A stretch of 64,000 bases of DNA from Treponema peruense (GTDB lineage Bacteria > Spirochaetota > Spirochaetia > Treponematales > Treponemataceae): contig NZ_CP064936.1 of assembly GCF_016117655.1 (NCBI RefSeq), positions 186,001 to 250,000 on the forward strand, given 5' to 3'. The notes below the pieces were generated by a model. The model saw only the letters and a list, made by a program, of their open reading frames with translations, ran no database searches and was not told the DNA's origin. Positions 7,876-14,630 of this stretch are shown piece by piece (positions within the stretch are counted from its first letter, which is position 1; the number at the start of each line of letters is the position of its first letter). The position numbers and the translations under genes were made by a program.

Positions 7876-8622
7876 ATGAAAAAAATTATTTTGGGAATGT
7901 CTATTTTTTTTATCGGAGTGTTTTCTGTTTTTTGTCAGGAACTTTCAATTTCAGTAGAAGAAATAATGAGCCGCTATGATGCAAACGCTGCTTATAATAC
8001 TGCATATATGAAAGCAACACTTTCTGTTAAAGATAAATTCGGAACAAACGAAAATGAGTTTGAATCTTACAGAAGAAAAAACGGTGACACTTTAATCATC
8101 ATTACTTCTGGGGCTGACAGTGGACAAAAAATTCTTCGCCTGGAAAATTCTGTTTATCTTTATTATCCTGACGCAGAAGAAATTATCCGCCTGCAGGGAA
8201 GCGCGCTGAAAGATTCTGTCATGGGTTCTGATTTTACTTACGAAGATTTGACAGGAGAAGAAGGAATTCTTGATTCTTACAACGGCGAACTTTTGGGAAC
8301 AGAAACTGTTGACGGCGCTGAATGTTACCACGTTATGCTGACTGCAAAAACAAAAAAGCAGCTTTACCAGAAGCAGGAAAAATTTATAGATAAAAAAACT
8401 TTTGCCGAAAAAAAATGCATTGTTTACAGTGCAAGCGGAAAAGCAATGAGCGAAAGTACAATGTCAAAAATAAACAAAATCGGAAAATACAATATTTTTA
8501 TGGAAGGAACAATGCAGAATCTTCTGAAAAAATCAAGCGTTACAAAAATGAAAATAACAGAAATAAAACTTGATGAGCCGATTCCGGAAAGCAAATTCTC
8601 CAGGGATGAACTTTCATGGTAA
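7876..8622 (+). CDS. LolA-like outer-membrane lipoprotein-sorting protein
   Basis: A 248-residue exported protein of the LolA-like/DUF4292-type group that binds acyl chains in the periplasm. A signal peptide is seen at the N-terminus (MKKIILGMSIFFIGVFSVFC). The motif YRRKNGDTLIIITSGADSGQKILRLENSVYLYYP is broken over several strands like those of the LolA half-barrel, followed by MGSDFTYEDL, which is characteristic of these 'outer membrane lipoprotein-sorting' proteins. The start at 7876 is preferred over 7852 because AAGGA lies at the right distance. Its last 7 bp overlap the next gene (ATGGTAA), so the two are translationally coupled. Together with the ABC proteins it suggests a lipid or lipoprotein trafficking route to the outer membrane (inference). 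Confidence 0.8.
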   Translation: MKKIILGMSIFFIGVFSVFCQELSISVEEIMSRYDANAAYNTAYMKATLSVKDKFGTNENEFESYRRKNGDTLIIITSGADSGQKILRLENSVYLYYPDAEEIIRLQGSALKDSVMGSDFTYEDLTGEEGILDSYNGELLGTETVDGAECYHVMLTAKTKKQLYQKQEKFIDKKTFAEKKCIVYSASGKAMSESTMSKINKIGKYNIFMEGTMQNLLKKSSVTKMKITEIKLDEPIPESKFSRDELSW

Positions 8623-9827
8623 TAAAGAAAATTGTTTCGATTGTTGCAGTTTTTGTTGTGGCAATTTCTGTATCTTTTGCACAGGTTCGCCCAGGCGGAA
8701 AAATTTCATTTTCAAGCGGTTATGCATCTCTTGAAGAAAATAAATTCTGGTATTCATCTGCCGAGACTCTTGCAAAACTGGACGCAAATGTTTCAAGTTC
8801 TGTAAAAGCATATCTGGAATCGACATGCAGTATTTTGTCTGTTCCCGAAACCGATTATACTACAGCGGGTTTTGCAGGTACTGTAACTTTGAGCAAAGCT
8901 TATGTAAAAGCGCGACTTCCGTGGTTTAACGGTTTTTCTGCAAGAATGAATGCCGGAAAACAGCCTGTTTCCTGGGGATACGGACTTTTTTACAATGCCG
9001 GAGATTTGATTTTTGGAAGTGACCCTGTAAATCAAAAGCAAAGAGCCGACACATCATTTTCATTTACATCAGTAAAAATCAAAAGTAATCTTTCGGATGA
9101 AATCAAAAAGTTACTTCTTGAAAATTCAAACAGTTCATTGAATTTTTCAAACCAAAACATGAGTTCGTTTTCATTTTCATCATCTTCACTTTCTGATTTA
9201 AGAATTACAAGTGACTGGGCTTTTTGTTTTGCAGCTCCGATTTCAAAAATTATTACAATAGAAGCGATTGTTCTTCCTCCGATAGATTCAGCTTTGAACG
9301 GAAGTTTCGGAAGATTCGGAAGCCGCGCGCAATTTAAAATTGATTCAGTCGTAATTGAAAATATGGAAGGCGGTTTTATTTCATCAGACAAAATGAATAC
9401 AAATGAATTGTATTTAGCCTTGGACGGAACAATTTTCTTTGATTACAATATTTGTTCATCCGTAAAATTTGAAGATGAGTTTGTAAAAGATGAATGGCAG
9501 ATTTCAACTTCTTTATGCAAGAATTTTACAATTAGGGGCGACACTCAAGAGCAGACTTTGATGATTCGCGCTGAAAGTTTAATTAAACCTCTTGAAAATG
9601 ATTTTGGAATTTTCGGCTTTTTATCTTATTCACCGACCGAAACGACATCTTTTGCCTTTTCTTACATCAATTCAAAAACTTCAGAAGACGAAAGAGTTCA
9701 TTATCTTGGAATTTCTTCAGAATGGAAAATGAACACGAATTTTAGTTTTAATTTTCAGGGAATGGCGAACCTTGTTAATCCTCAAAAAGCAACTTTAATT
9801 ACAGCGGGCGTTTCGTGCAAATTTTAA
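8616..9827 (+). CDS. Putative outer-membrane beta-barrel protein coupled to LolA-like gene
   Basis: A 403-residue protein with signal peptide MVIKKIVSIVAVFVVAISVS and a predicted cleavage after FAQ. The rest shows strand-like alternation, many Ser/Phe repeats and a terminal aromatic-ended strand LITAGVSCKF, as in outer-membrane barrels. GKQPVSWGYGLFYNAGDLIF resembles a plug-like loop in DUF1302/alginate-export-type porins, but I cannot assign a family. Overlap with the LolA-like gene and same-strand position after the ABC genes indicate a five-gene trans-envelope system: ATPase, two permeases, periplasmic carrier, outer-membrane protein. Its substrate is unknown. Confidence 0.72.
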   Translation: MVIKKIVSIVAVFVVAISVSFAQVRPGGKISFSSGYASLEENKFWYSSAETLAKLDANVSSSVKAYLESTCSILSVPETDYTTAGFAGTVTLSKAYVKARLPWFNGFSARMNAGKQPVSWGYGLFYNAGDLIFGSDPVNQKQRADTSFSFTSVKIKSNLSDEIKKLLLENSNSSLNFSNQNMSSFSFSSSSLSDLRITSDWAFCFAAPISKIITIEAIVLPPIDSALNGSFGRFGSRAQFKIDSVVIENMEGGFISSDKMNTNELYLALDGTIFFDYNICSSVKFEDEFVKDEWQISTSLCKNFTIRGDTQEQTLMIRAESLIKPLENDFGIFGFLSYSPTETTSFAFSYINSKTSEDERVHYLGISSEWKMNTNFSFNFQGMANLVNPQKATLITAGVSCKF

Positions 9828-9837
9828 TTTAAATGAA

Positions 9838-10170
9838 TTAAGAGCTTTTTTTCTTTAAAAATGAATTAAGGGAATTTCTGCTGATTCCGAATAATTTTGC
9901 AATTTTGTTTGTTGAAAACCCCGTTTCGTAAAGTATATTTATTCTTTTTTCAAGACCGTCCAGAGAATGAAAATTATTTTTTCTTCCTTTAGGGCGGCCA
10001 AGTTTGATTCCTTCTGCTTTTTTACGCGCCAAAACTTCACGAGTGCGCTGACTGATTAAATCTCTTTCAATTTCTGCACTTAAACTGAATGCAAAAGGAA
10101 TTGAAACTGAACCTGTGCGATTTGATATATTTACAAATAAAAAAATGACATTCTTTTCTGACCCCGACGG
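9838..10170 (-). pseudogene. Truncated serine recombinase (Mpi-type DNA invertase)
   Basis: Read on the minus strand, the frame gives SVSIPFAFSLSAEIERDLIS, then QRTREVLARKKAEGIKLGRP, then KGRKN and a C-terminal helix-turn-helix (INILYETGFSTNKIAKLFGI). This is the end of the resolvase catalytic domain and DNA-binding domain of Mpi-like invertases. The N-terminal half with the catalytic Ser and Arg residues is missing; upstream (towards 10400) only AT-rich DNA is found. The frame is still intact from about 10150 to the stop. It is a relic of a mobile element or inversion system. Confidence 0.8.
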
Positions 10171-10408
10171 ACTTCCGCTTGAGATACATGAATAAAATAA
10201 ATTTCAAATTAGCAAAAATAGTCGAGAAAAATTCTTTTGAAGAATGTATGATTGAAACATAGTTTTATTTTCTCCTTGGTATGCAGAAAAAAAATGACAT
10301 TTCAGTTATCGGCTGTAAGTGGGTAATAAAAATCCAAAGATTCAACTCAAGCCCAGTGGCGAGCGTGATTATATTGAACTGCTTGCGGTAAAGTAATATA
10401 ATAATCGT
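10171..10408. other. Intergenic stretch with a short unassigned coding-like tail
   Basis: No gene is recognised. A stretch at about 10319-10395 reads in frame as NPKIQLKPSGERDYIELLAV followed by K and a stop, coding-like but preceded immediately by a stop codon, so it may be the tail of a decayed gene. No clear promoter for the gene at 10409 was found. Confidence 0.3.
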
Positions 10409-11989
10409 ATGGCAGAATTAAAACTTTTTCCTATTGGGTTGCAGGATTTTTCTCAGATACGAAGAAACGGTTATTATTACGTAGACAAAACAGACATTGT
10501 TTATAAAATGACACACACCGACCGCGTTTATTTTTTGAGCCGTCCGCGCCGCTTTGGAAAGTCGCTTTTAATTTCGACCTTGCGCGATTATTTTTTAGGA
10601 AAGAAAGAACTTTTTACCGGCCTTGCAATGGAAAAGCTTGAAAAAGAATGGAAGCAGTATCCTGTTTTTCATTTGAGTTTTGCAGGAAATAAATTTACAG
10701 ATTTAAAATCTCTTCAGATTTATATGAATTTTAAACTTTCTGAATTAGAAAAAATATATAAAGTTACGAATACAAATGAATATGAATGGGGTCCTCGTTT
10801 TGAAAAAATCCTTAAAGCAGCTTACGAACAGACAGGCACAGAACCTGTAGTTTTAGTTGACGAATACGATGCACCACTTTTGGATACAATGGACAACCCC
10901 GAACTTCAGCTTGTTTTAAAACAGGAAATGCGAAAGTTGTTCAGTCCGTTAAAAGATATTGGCGGAATTCTGCGTTTTGTATTTTTGACAGGCATTAGCA
11001 AGTTCAGTCAGTTAAGTATTTTCAGTGAATTGAATAATCTTAATGTAATTACGATGGATAATGAATATGCTTCAATCTGCGGAATTACAAAAGAAGAACT
11101 TTTTGAACAGATGAAGCCTGAAATCCAGGCGCTTGCAGAAAATAACGATATGACTTATGACGAAGCGTGTGCAGGTCTTACAAAAAAATATGACGGTTAT
11201 CATTTTACAGAAAAGTCACCTGACATTTACAATCCGTTCAGTTTGATAAATGCGCTCAGTAAAAAAGAATTAAAAAACTTCTGGTTTGCAACAGGAACAC
11301 CGACAATTCTTACTCGGTTGATAAAAAAGTATAATATGGATCCTGAAAGTTTTGACAAAGGATTTCCTGCAACACTTGAAATGTTTGACGCTCCGACAGA
11401 AACGGCGACAGACCCTGTTCCAATGCTGTACCAGAGCGGATACCTTACAATAAAAAAATATGATTCACCTGAATATGTTTTAGGTTTTCCAAATGATGAA
11501 GTTCGGGATGGATTTTGTAAAGCTTTGCTTCCTTATTACGCAACAGAACTTGTAAGTCAAAATGATATATTTATTATGAAATTAGGACGAGCCTTTCGCG
11601 AAGCCCGCCTTGAAGATGCCTTAAAAGAAATGAAAGCATTTTTGTCTTCAATTCCGTATAATGCAGAAAAGCAGAACGAAAATCACTACAAAACTTTGTT
11701 CTATTTAATAGCGCGCTTGTGTACGCCGTACGTTGTAAAAACAGAAGAGACAAGTGCTGCCGGCCGAAGTGATATGGTTGTAGAAACAGAAAGCGCTGTT
11801 TATGTTTTTGAATTTAAACTCGACGGAACAGTAGAAGAAGCACTTTCTCAGATTGACTCAAAAGGATATTTAATTCCGTATTCTGTTACAAAAGATAAAA
11901 ACGGCAACGACAAAAAGCTCGTTAAAATCGGCGTAAGTTTTGACAGTGAAAAACGCACACTCGGTGAATGGAAGATTGTAGAAAATTGA
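10409..11989 (+). CDS. AAA-ATPase-like protein with C-terminal PD-(D/E)xK nuclease domain
   Basis: A 526-residue protein of the AAA-ATPase_like (DUF1703/PF09820) plus PDDEXK_9 family. The N-terminal signature runs from GLQDFSQIRRNGYYYVDKT to a P-loop in FLSRPRRFGKSLLISTL (residues ~43-58). VVLVDEYDAPLLDT near 145 is Walker B, and FLTGISKFSQLSIFSELNN is the conserved sensor-like segment. At the C-terminus, GRSDMVVETESAVYVFEFKL near 450-470 carries the D...ExK nuclease residues. These proteins occur in many copies in Treponema, Bacteroidetes and Clostridia; the role is unproven, with mobile-element or defence functions proposed. It lies in accessory DNA between a broken recombinase and a variable lipoprotein. 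Confidence 0.9.
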   Translation: MAELKLFPIGLQDFSQIRRNGYYYVDKTDIVYKMTHTDRVYFLSRPRRFGKSLLISTLRDYFLGKKELFTGLAMEKLEKEWKQYPVFHLSFAGNKFTDLKSLQIYMNFKLSELEKIYKVTNTNEYEWGPRFEKILKAAYEQTGTEPVVLVDEYDAPLLDTMDNPELQLVLKQEMRKLFSPLKDIGGILRFVFLTGISKFSQLSIFSELNNLNVITMDNEYASICGITKEELFEQMKPEIQALAENNDMTYDEACAGLTKKYDGYHFTEKSPDIYNPFSLINALSKKELKNFWFATGTPTILTRLIKKYNMDPESFDKGFPATLEMFDAPTETATDPVPMLYQSGYLTIKKYDSPEYVLGFPNDEVRDGFCKALLPYYATELVSQNDIFIMKLGRAFREARLEDALKEMKAFLSSIPYNAEKQNENHYKTLFYLIARLCTPYVVKTEETSAAGRSDMVVETESAVYVFEFKLDGTVEEALSQIDSKGYLIPYSVTKDKNGNDKKLVKIGVSFDSEKRTLGEWKIVEN

Positions 11990-11996
11990 ATTTAAG

Positions 11997-12025
11997 TTGC
12001 TAAATTTTCTGTTATATGATAAACT
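11997..12025 (+). promoter_or_regulatory. Promoter of the pentanucleotide-repeat leader
   Basis: TTGCTA at 11997-12002 and TAAACT at 12020-12025 have a 17-nt spacer. Transcription would start near 12032, a few bases before the ribosome site AAGGAG (about 12043-12048) of the leader ORF. Confidence 0.55.
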
Positions 12026-12057
12026 AATCTTAATAAAATAAAAAGGAGATTTAGATT

Positions 12058-12144
12058 ATGCAGCACGACATGTTCTGTTCTGTTCTGTTCTGTTCTGTTC
12101 TGTTCTGTTCTGTTCAAGATAACTGTCTCTTTTTTAAATTATAA
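12058..12144 (+). CDS. Leader ORF with pentanucleotide repeat (28 codons)
   Basis: ATG at 12058 follows AAGGAG by ~9 nt. The frame reads MQHDMFCSVLFCSVLFCSVQ and ends at TAA 12142-12144, 12 nt before the base of a strong terminator. Codons 5-19 are made of the TGTTC repeat. The peptide matches nothing I know. All three frames of TGTTC are open, so changing the copy number only changes where translation ends: with 9 copies at 12144, with 8 at 12122, with 7 or 10 at 12184, inside the 3' arm of the terminator hairpin. A regulatory leader peptide is more likely than a functional protein (inference). It could also be the relic of a longer phase-variable gene. Confidence 0.5.
   Translation: MQHDMFCSVLFCSVLFCSVQDNCLFFKL
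12071..12115 (+). repeat. Simple sequence repeat (TGTTC)x9
   Basis: Nine perfect tandem copies of TGTTC, 45 bp, starting 13 nt after the ATG of the leader ORF. Perfect short tandem repeats just inside a start codon are the hallmark of slipped-strand phase variation (contingency loci). A 5-nt unit shifts the reading frame at every gain or loss. Confidence 0.95.
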
Positions 12145-12156
12145 TATAGAAATTTC

Positions 12157-12201
12157 AAGGCATATTCTTTATGTAGCCGCATAAAGAGTGTGCCTTTTTT
12201 T
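12157..12201 (+). terminator. Strong intrinsic terminator/attenuator before the lipoprotein gene
   Basis: A 17-bp stem with two G-U pairs (AAGGCATATTCTTTATG at 12157-12173 against CATAAAGAGTGTGCCTT at 12180-12196), a 6-nt loop and seven T from 12195. It stands between the promoter at 11997 and the lipoprotein ATG at 12233. The 31 nt left after it hold a ribosome site but no complete promoter, so expression of the lipoprotein appears to require read-through. Confidence 0.88.
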
Positions 12202-12232
12202 GTTTAAATATAAATAATTTTGGAGGAAGAAA

Positions 12233-13552
12233 ATGAAAACTTTTACAAAGCTTTTGGCAGGTGCTGTAACAATATTGGCACTTGCAATGATTGGTTGTCA
12301 GAATGATACTGACACACACGAGCACACTTATTCAACAGAATGGTCTAAAGATGCTACAAGTCACTGGCATGCAGCAACCTGTGAACATACCTCAGAAGTA
12401 AGTGACAAAGCTGCCCATACATTCGGTGAAGGCGTTGTAACAAAAGAAGCGACAGAAACGGAAACTGGAATCAAAACTTATACTTGTACTGTTTGTAAAT
12501 ATGAAAAAACAGAAAGTATTGCAGTTTTACCACATACACACAAATATTCAGCTGACTGAACAAGCGACGCAACAAGCCACTGGCACGCAGCAACTTGTGG
12601 TCACGATGTAAAATCTGATGAAGCTGCCCATTCATTTAATGAAGGCGTTGTCACAAAAGAAGCGACAGAAACAGAAGCAGGCGTTAAAATTTATACATGT
12701 TCAGTATGTGAATACAAAAAAACAGAAGCAATTCCTGTTTTACCTTCTACCCAAGCAGTCTTTGTAAAAATAGCAGGTACAGAAATCACCGGAAAAGAAA
12801 CCTGGACACCAAAATCAGAAGTATTTGTAAGCGGAAGGGCAATCACAATTCCAACTCTTTTAGTAAGTGACCACGAAATAACTCGCGGAGAATTCAAAGA
12901 TGTAATGGGAACAGACCCAAGTAAAGCAAGCGCTTATGACGCAAACGGAACTAAACTTACAGGAGATGCAGTTTTTAACAATCCTGTAAATTACGTAAGC
13001 TGGTATGATGCCATTGCTTACTGTAACAAGCTTTCCATTAAAGAAGGACTTACACCCTGCTACACAGTAAAAGATGTAAACTTTTCTGCTCTTGAATACT
13101 CAGGTATACCGACATCTCGTAATTCAGCATGGGATGCAGCAACCTGCGACTTTACAGCAGACGGTTACAGACTTCCGACAGAAGCAGAATGGGAATACCT
13201 TGCCCGCGGTGGAGAAAATTACACATATGCAGGAAGTGATACAGTAGATGATGTTGCATGGTATACATCAAATATAAAAGACACAGGAACCCGTGAAGTA
13301 AAAACAAAGCAGGCAAATGCTTACGGACTTTACGACATGAGCGGTAACGTATGGGAATGGTGCTGGGACTTGAGAGGTTCAATAAACAGCACGACCGACT
13401 CTGCGGGTTCGGCTTCCGGCTCTTACCGCGTGCGGCGCGGTGGTTCCTGGGGTAGCCTCGACAGCTTCTGCGCTGTTTCTTACCGTTTCAGCATCGACCC
13501 GTATGACCGCGGCAGCAGTTGCGGCTTGCGTGTGGTTCGTAACGCCAACTAG
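12233..13552 (+). pseudogene. FGE-fold (SUMF1-type) lipoprotein, DGR target, interrupted by one in-frame TGA
   Basis: One continuous frame of 439 codons except TGA at 12557-12559 (codon 109). It opens with a lipoprotein signal (MKTFTKLLAGAVTILALAMI then GC, lipidation at the Cys). Two ~73-residue tandem repeats follow, each with a TSDATSHWHAATC-like motif and a CxxC pair; in the second, the stop replaces a Trp expected from repeat 1 (EWSKDATSHW). After ~residue 185 comes an FGE-sulfatase/C-type-lectin-fold domain: GEFKDVMG, NPVNYVSWYDAIAYCNKLS, GYRLPTEAEWEYLARGG and YDMSGNVWEWCWDLRGS. It ends in RRGGSWGSLDSFCAVSYRFS and GLRVV, the pattern of DGR variable regions as in Treponema denticola TvpA. 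Expected role is a surface ligand-binding lipoprotein. Ribosome site GGAGG precedes the ATG. Without read-through of TGA only a 108-residue product forms; an internal ATG at 12905 lacks a good ribosome site. Confidence 0.85.
13412..13549 (+). other. DGR-like variable region (VR) at the 3' end of the lipoprotein gene
   Basis: By eye count only 16 of 138 bases are A, in a gene otherwise about one third A, and GC content rises sharply. Codons at the presumed variable positions (AGC, CTC, GAC, TTC, GCT, GTT, TCT, ATC, GGC, AGT) all end in C or T, as expected if they derive from AAC/AAT codons in a template repeat by adenine-specific mutagenesis. The invariant frame RGGSW...C...R...P..R....GLRVV matches VR regions in FGE-fold DGR targets. 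Inverted repeats follow at once. No template repeat or reverse transcriptase is in the window, so this would be a target served in trans. Confidence 0.72.
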
Positions 13553-13559
13553 CGTTGGC
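13544..13559. repeat. Hairpin across the stop codon, end of VR
   Basis: GCCAAC at 13544-13549, loop TAGC, GTTGGC at 13554-13559; an overlapping inverted repeat AACTAGC...GCTAGTT also exists. Position right at the VR end resembles the hairpin/cruciform found just after VRs in several DGR targets. Confidence 0.55.
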
Positions 13560-13584
13560 TAGTTCTGTAAGGAAATTATTAAAA

Positions 13585-13606
13585 AACTTCCGCAGTCGCG
13601 GAAGTT
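13585..13606. repeat. Perfect 9-bp hairpin downstream of VR
   Basis: AACTTCCGC at 13585-13593, loop AGTC, GCGGAAGTT at 13598-13606. No T-run follows, so it is a poor terminator. It may be the DGR target-recognition hairpin or an mRNA 3'-end structure. Confidence 0.5.
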
Positions 13607-13665
13607 CGAATCCAGATCAATTATAATATCTGCGGCAGGTAGATTTTATTACCGTAAAATTTGAA

Positions 13666-13720
13666 GGCAACTTTTATATAATTTTTAGAGGTTGCCAATA
13701 TTTCTTGTTTGTATTACAAT
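13666..13720 (+). promoter_or_regulatory. Promoter and possible autoregulatory operator of the AbrB/PIN module
   Basis: TTGCCA at 13692-13697 and TACAAT at 13715-13720 have a 17-nt spacer. An inverted repeat GGCAAC (13666-13671) / GTTGCC (13691-13696) overlaps the -35 box, a plausible binding site for the AbrB-type antitoxin, which usually represses its own operon. Confidence 0.5.
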
Positions 13721-13745
13721 AAGTAAGGAATGTAAGGAGGTTTAT

Positions 13746-13994
13746 ATGGAACTTGCAAAAGTAACTTCAAAGGGACAAGTAACAATTCCGCTTTCTATAA
13801 GGAATTTCTTAAATCTCAGGACTGGCGACAAACTGTTTTTCTTCGAAGAAAAAGGGAAGGTTTTTGTTCAAAATGCTTCACAGGTCGCTCTTGCAACTGC
13901 TCAGAAAAGCATGAAAGGTGAAGCAAAAAAAGCCGGATTCAAAACAGAAGAAGATGTCATGGACTACATAAAAGAATTAAGGAGTAATTCTTAG
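13746..13994 (+). CDS. AbrB/MazE-type antitoxin (SpoVT-AbrB domain)
   Basis: An 82-residue protein with an AAGGAGG ribosome site 5 nt upstream; this decides the start at 13746 over an upstream in-frame ATG at 13692. Residues 1-45 are a SpoVT/AbrB swapped-hairpin DNA-binding domain: LAKVTSKGQVTIPLSIRNFL and GDKLFFFEEKGKVFV. The C-terminal ~35 residues are charged and helical (GEAKKAGFKTEEDVMDYIKE), the part that would mask the PIN toxin. It lies 3 nt before the toxin gene. A decayed second copy of its first ~28 codons lies at 14489-14573. Confidence 0.9.
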   Translation: MELAKVTSKGQVTIPLSIRNFLNLRTGDKLFFFEEKGKVFVQNASQVALATAQKSMKGEAKKAGFKTEEDVMDYIKELRSNS

Positions 13995-13997
13995 CTC

Positions 13998-14402
13998 ATG
14001 AGAATTTATCTTGATACAAATGTAGTAATCTCGGCAATGCTTTTTCACAAAGGGAAGGCGGCACTTGTTTTTGAACATGTAATTAAAAAACATACCGCAA
14101 TCATTTCGGATTATACAATTTCTGAATGTAAGGAAGTATTTGAAAAGAAGTTCCCGGACAAAATGGAAATATTGAATTCTTTTTTTGATAATCTGGAATA
14201 CGAAAATTTCAAAACACCAGATAAAATTGATGAAAAAAAATATCCAAAGATTCGTGATATAAAAGATTTGCCTGTTTTAGTATCAGCAATATTATCAGAT
14301 GCGGATGTTTTAATCACGGGTGATAAGGATTTTGACGATGTAAAAATCAAAAAACCTTTAATTTTTAAACCTGCTCAATATGCGGAACTAATTCAGAATT
14401 AA
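13998..14402 (+). CDS. PIN-domain toxin (putative TA toxin, COG1569 type)
   Basis: A 134-residue PIN-fold ribonuclease-like protein. The acidic active-site residues are visible: D in MRIYLDTNVVISAML, E in ISDYTISECKEVF, and D residues in LSDADVLITGDKDFDDV. The length and C-terminal KKPLIFKPAQYAEL fit the 'putative toxin-antitoxin system toxin component, PIN family'. With the AbrB-type antitoxin it forms a type II module; the toxin would cleave RNA when freed (known of the family). It lies upstream of a restriction system, a common place for such modules. Confidence 0.9.
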   Translation: MRIYLDTNVVISAMLFHKGKAALVFEHVIKKHTAIISDYTISECKEVFEKKFPDKMEILNSFFDNLEYENFKTPDKIDEKKYPKIRDIKDLPVLVSAILSDADVLITGDKDFDDVKIKKPLIFKPAQYAELIQN

Positions 14403-14488
14403 ATATGATAATAATGAAACACGTTTCAATGCTATCACAAAATGATATTTACTCATTGTTATACTTTGATAAAGTAAGGTTTTCAGAT

Positions 14489-14573
14489 TCCTGCAAAAGT
14501 AACTTCAAAAGAACAAGGAACAATTCCGTTTTCTATAAGGAATTCCTTAAATCTCATAACTGATAGAATTTTG
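14489..14573 (+). pseudogene. Decayed duplicate of the antitoxin gene start
   Basis: CTGCAAAAGTAACTTCAAAA and the following ~60 nt match 13753-13835 of the antitoxin gene with scattered changes, covering KVTSKGQVTIPLSIRNFLNL, now without a start codon and with changes such as TSKEQGTIPFSIRNSL. It suggests a former tandem TA module, or duplication when the restriction operon arrived. The rest of 14403-14630 holds no gene. Confidence 0.75.
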
Positions 14574-14630
14574 TCAAAATTTGTTGTATACTGAATTCCG
14601 CTTACTATATAGAAGAAGATAGGAGTCGGT

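Noticed and set aside
12071-12115. Possible CRISPR array
   Set aside because: The TGTTC units are only 5 bp and contiguous without spacers; it is a simple sequence repeat.
12905-13552. Independent gene starting at the internal ATG of the FGE-fold protein
   Set aside because: The frame continues the upstream lipoprotein without any break except one TGA; the internal start has no ribosome site and would lack the signal peptide.
13600-13616. tRNA T-arm-like GTTCGAATCC
   Set aside because: The flanking bases cannot form a 5-bp T stem and no acceptor, D or anticodon arms are present; it is the end of a hairpin after the lipoprotein gene.
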